Notes under the pieces: generated by a model | What the model saw: the letters and a program-made list of their open reading frames with translations, nothing else | Told to the model about the DNA's origin: nothing | Databases searched by the model: none | Assembly (NCBI RefSeq): GCF_003865015.1 | Contig: NZ_BHVV01000006.1 | Coordinates: 475,425 to 539,424, forward strand | DNA length: 64,000 nucleotides | Reading direction: 5' to 3' | DNA from: Sulfurisoma sediminicola | Lineage (GTDB): Bacteria; Pseudomonadota; Gammaproteobacteria; Burkholderiales; Rhodocyclaceae | Position numbers and translations under genes: made by a program | In this document: positions 63,097 to 64,000 of the stretch, one piece after another | How the letters are laid out: every line of letters starts with the position of its first letter | How positions within the stretch are numbered: position 1 is the stretch's first letter

Positions 63097-63999
63097 TCAG
63101 GCGAACCAGCCGTGAAGGTACCAGCCGCCCGGCGCGCGCAACTCGCGGAAGATCCAGGCCCAGCGCGAGTCGGCGGTGAGCGCGACGAAGTAGTCGCGGC
63201 GGACGTCGCTGAAGAGTTCGCCTTCCCCCTTCGCTTCCCCTGACTGCCACCAGCCGGACTCGATGCGCTCGGGGCCGGCGAGCAGGCGCAGCGCGCCGCG
63301 GCGCCAGGGCCGGCCATCGACCTCGGCCAGCGCCTCGGGCCGTTCGAGCAGCCAGAAGGGGCGCGGCGGCGCGGCGATGACGCCCGCCGCCGTGCCGCCG
63401 GAGCGCCCCGCAGGAAGTACCCTTGGGGTGCAGACTTTTCGGGTGGCGCATTCCGGGCGGTGATCGGCGTGCGGCGCGAGGCCGTAGACGCTGTCCTCGC
63501 CGAGGCGCGCGCGCAGCCGCTCGACCAGCGCGGCCATGGCCGTGGCGGCGAGGCTGCCGCCGCCGAACAGCGCGCCGTTCTTCCCCGGCAGGGCCTCGAC
63601 GGTTTCGGCCTTGAGGCGCAGCGCGGCGACCGGCGCCGTCAGCGCCAGGCGCTCGAGCCGCTCGCGCAGCACGCGCTCGAAGCGCCGGGAATCACGTGTC
63701 GCTTCGGCGAAGCGCAATACGAGGTGCGTGGCCTCGCGCGCCGAGTGGGCAAGCTCGAGCACGCATCCATCGACGCCGCCCTGGCGCAGTTCGAGCCAGC
63801 CGGCGAGCGCCGCGGTGAGGCGCCGTGCGACGAAGAGCAACGCGGCGGCGGCCTCGACCGGGGCCGGCATTTCGATCTGCTGCGAGAATTTTTCGGGGAA
63901 GGCGAAATCGGGCCGGGGGTCGGCGGCCTCGCCGTAGGCGCGGGCGATGGCGAGCACGGCTTCGACCCCGTGCGGCGCCAGTCGACGAGCGAGGCCGTC
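63097..63999 (-). CDS. imuB: ImuB, Y-family polymerase-like mutasome subunit (5' part outside window)
   Basis: Only the C-terminal 300 codons are present. The frame is open to the window edge (DGLARRLAPHGVEAVLAIARA). The end motif GPERIESGWW, RRDYFVALTAD, WIFRELRAPGGWYLHGWFA (three separate pieces in order) is diagnostic of ImuB, the catalytically dead Y-family protein that binds the beta clamp and DnaE2. dnaE2 would normally follow directly. Here 3.8 kb of integron and toxin-antitoxin DNA intervenes. A GC-rich repeat encodes an extra stretch CTPRVLPAGRSGGTAAG near 63395-63441. Confidence 0.9.
   Translation of the reverse strand, partial: DGLARRLAPHGVEAVLAIARAYGEAADPRPDFAFPEKFSQQIEMPAPVEAAAALLFVARRLTAALAGWLELRQGGVDGCVLELAHSAREATHLVLRFAEATRDSRRFERVLRERLERLALTAPVAALRLKAETVEALPGKNGALFGGGSLAATAMAALVERLRARLGEDSVYGLAPHADHRPECATRKVCTPRVLPAGRSGGTAAGVIAAPPRPFWLLERPEALAEVDGRPWRRGALRLLAGPERIESGWWQSGEAKGEGELFSDVRRDYFVALTADSRWAWIFRELRAPGGWYLHGWFA
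63395..63441 (-). repeat. Dispersed GC-rich repeat inside imuB
   Basis: Read on the minus strand, CCCGAAAAGTCTGCACCCCA followed by AGGGTACTTCCTGCGGGGCG resembles the repeat in the MFS gene at 41844-41880. It is translated in frame as CTPRVLPAGRSGG, which has no counterpart that I recall in other ImuB proteins. Confidence 0.5.
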
Positions 64000-64000
64000 G

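Overview
The window is GC-rich, densely packed chromosomal DNA. It most resembles a betaproteobacterium, with Rhodocyclales or a close relative as the best guess. Supporting signs are the sdhCDAB-sdhE-gltA and sucAB-lpd order beside a GntR gene and mdh, the mdh - CitE-like lyase - acnB string, the imuB/dnaE2 mutasome genes, a chromosomal integron, and GC-rich dispersed palindromes. No rRNA, tRNA, CRISPR array or insertion sequence was recognised, so the taxonomy is inference.

Layout: 1-2.4 kb holds the end of a GGDEF-EAL protein and zapE. 2.4-18.5 kb is a TCA-cycle block. sucA-sucB-lpd and sdhCDAB-sdhE-gltA lie on the minus strand with strong terminators after gltA and after lpd. A HutC-type GntR gene sits between sdhC and the plus-strand mdh - lyase - acnB operon, and TATAAGAC sites lie beside both promoters. 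18.6-27.5 kb is mixed housekeeping: a 7TM diguanylate cyclase, methionine gamma-lyase, phosphoglucomutase, an Na+/H+ antiporter, an MFS pump, an SseB-like protein and a glycine-zipper protein. 27.6-30.7 kb is a tight operon of an AEC transporter, archease, RtcB RNA ligase and a DUF504/MJ1316 RNA-end-binding protein. 30.7-33.6 kb has an Mth938-like protein, a putative lipoprotein, a diguanylate cyclase and a TonB-like protein.

33.7-38.5 kb is a pyruvate formate-lyase block (pflB, pflA, AspT-like exchanger). It is bracketed by two same-orientation copies of a TonB-like coding segment, and the second copy is a broken fragment. 38.7-44.4 kb is a sulfur/persulfide neighbourhood: an ArsR-rhodanese regulator, a DsrE-like protein, an MBL dioxygenase-like protein and an MFS carrier with an extra C-terminal domain. 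It also contains decayed genes (a TauE/SafE-like remnant and the N-terminus of a trans-sulfuration enzyme fused in frame to an atypical MBL gene). 44.6-56.2 kb has small proteins, Pcm, an RluF-like pseudouridine synthase, RlmJ, a secreted cupin-VanX fusion, a TetR-controlled tripartite RND pump and a TRIC-like channel.

56.2-64 kb is the most striking part. dnaE2 and the 3' part of imuB, normally adjacent in the SOS mutasome operon, are separated by about 3.8 kb. That interval carries an integron: an integrase gene with a perfect LexA box, an attI core, a YefM-YoeB cassette with a recognisable attC, and an SRPBCC cassette with a weaker attC. It also carries a HigBA-type toxin-antitoxin pair whose promoter lies inside the 3' end of the integrase gene, and an orphan VapB. 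Integrase, HigBA, VapB and dnaE2 all read in one direction, so the integrase SOS promoter could now feed dnaE2.
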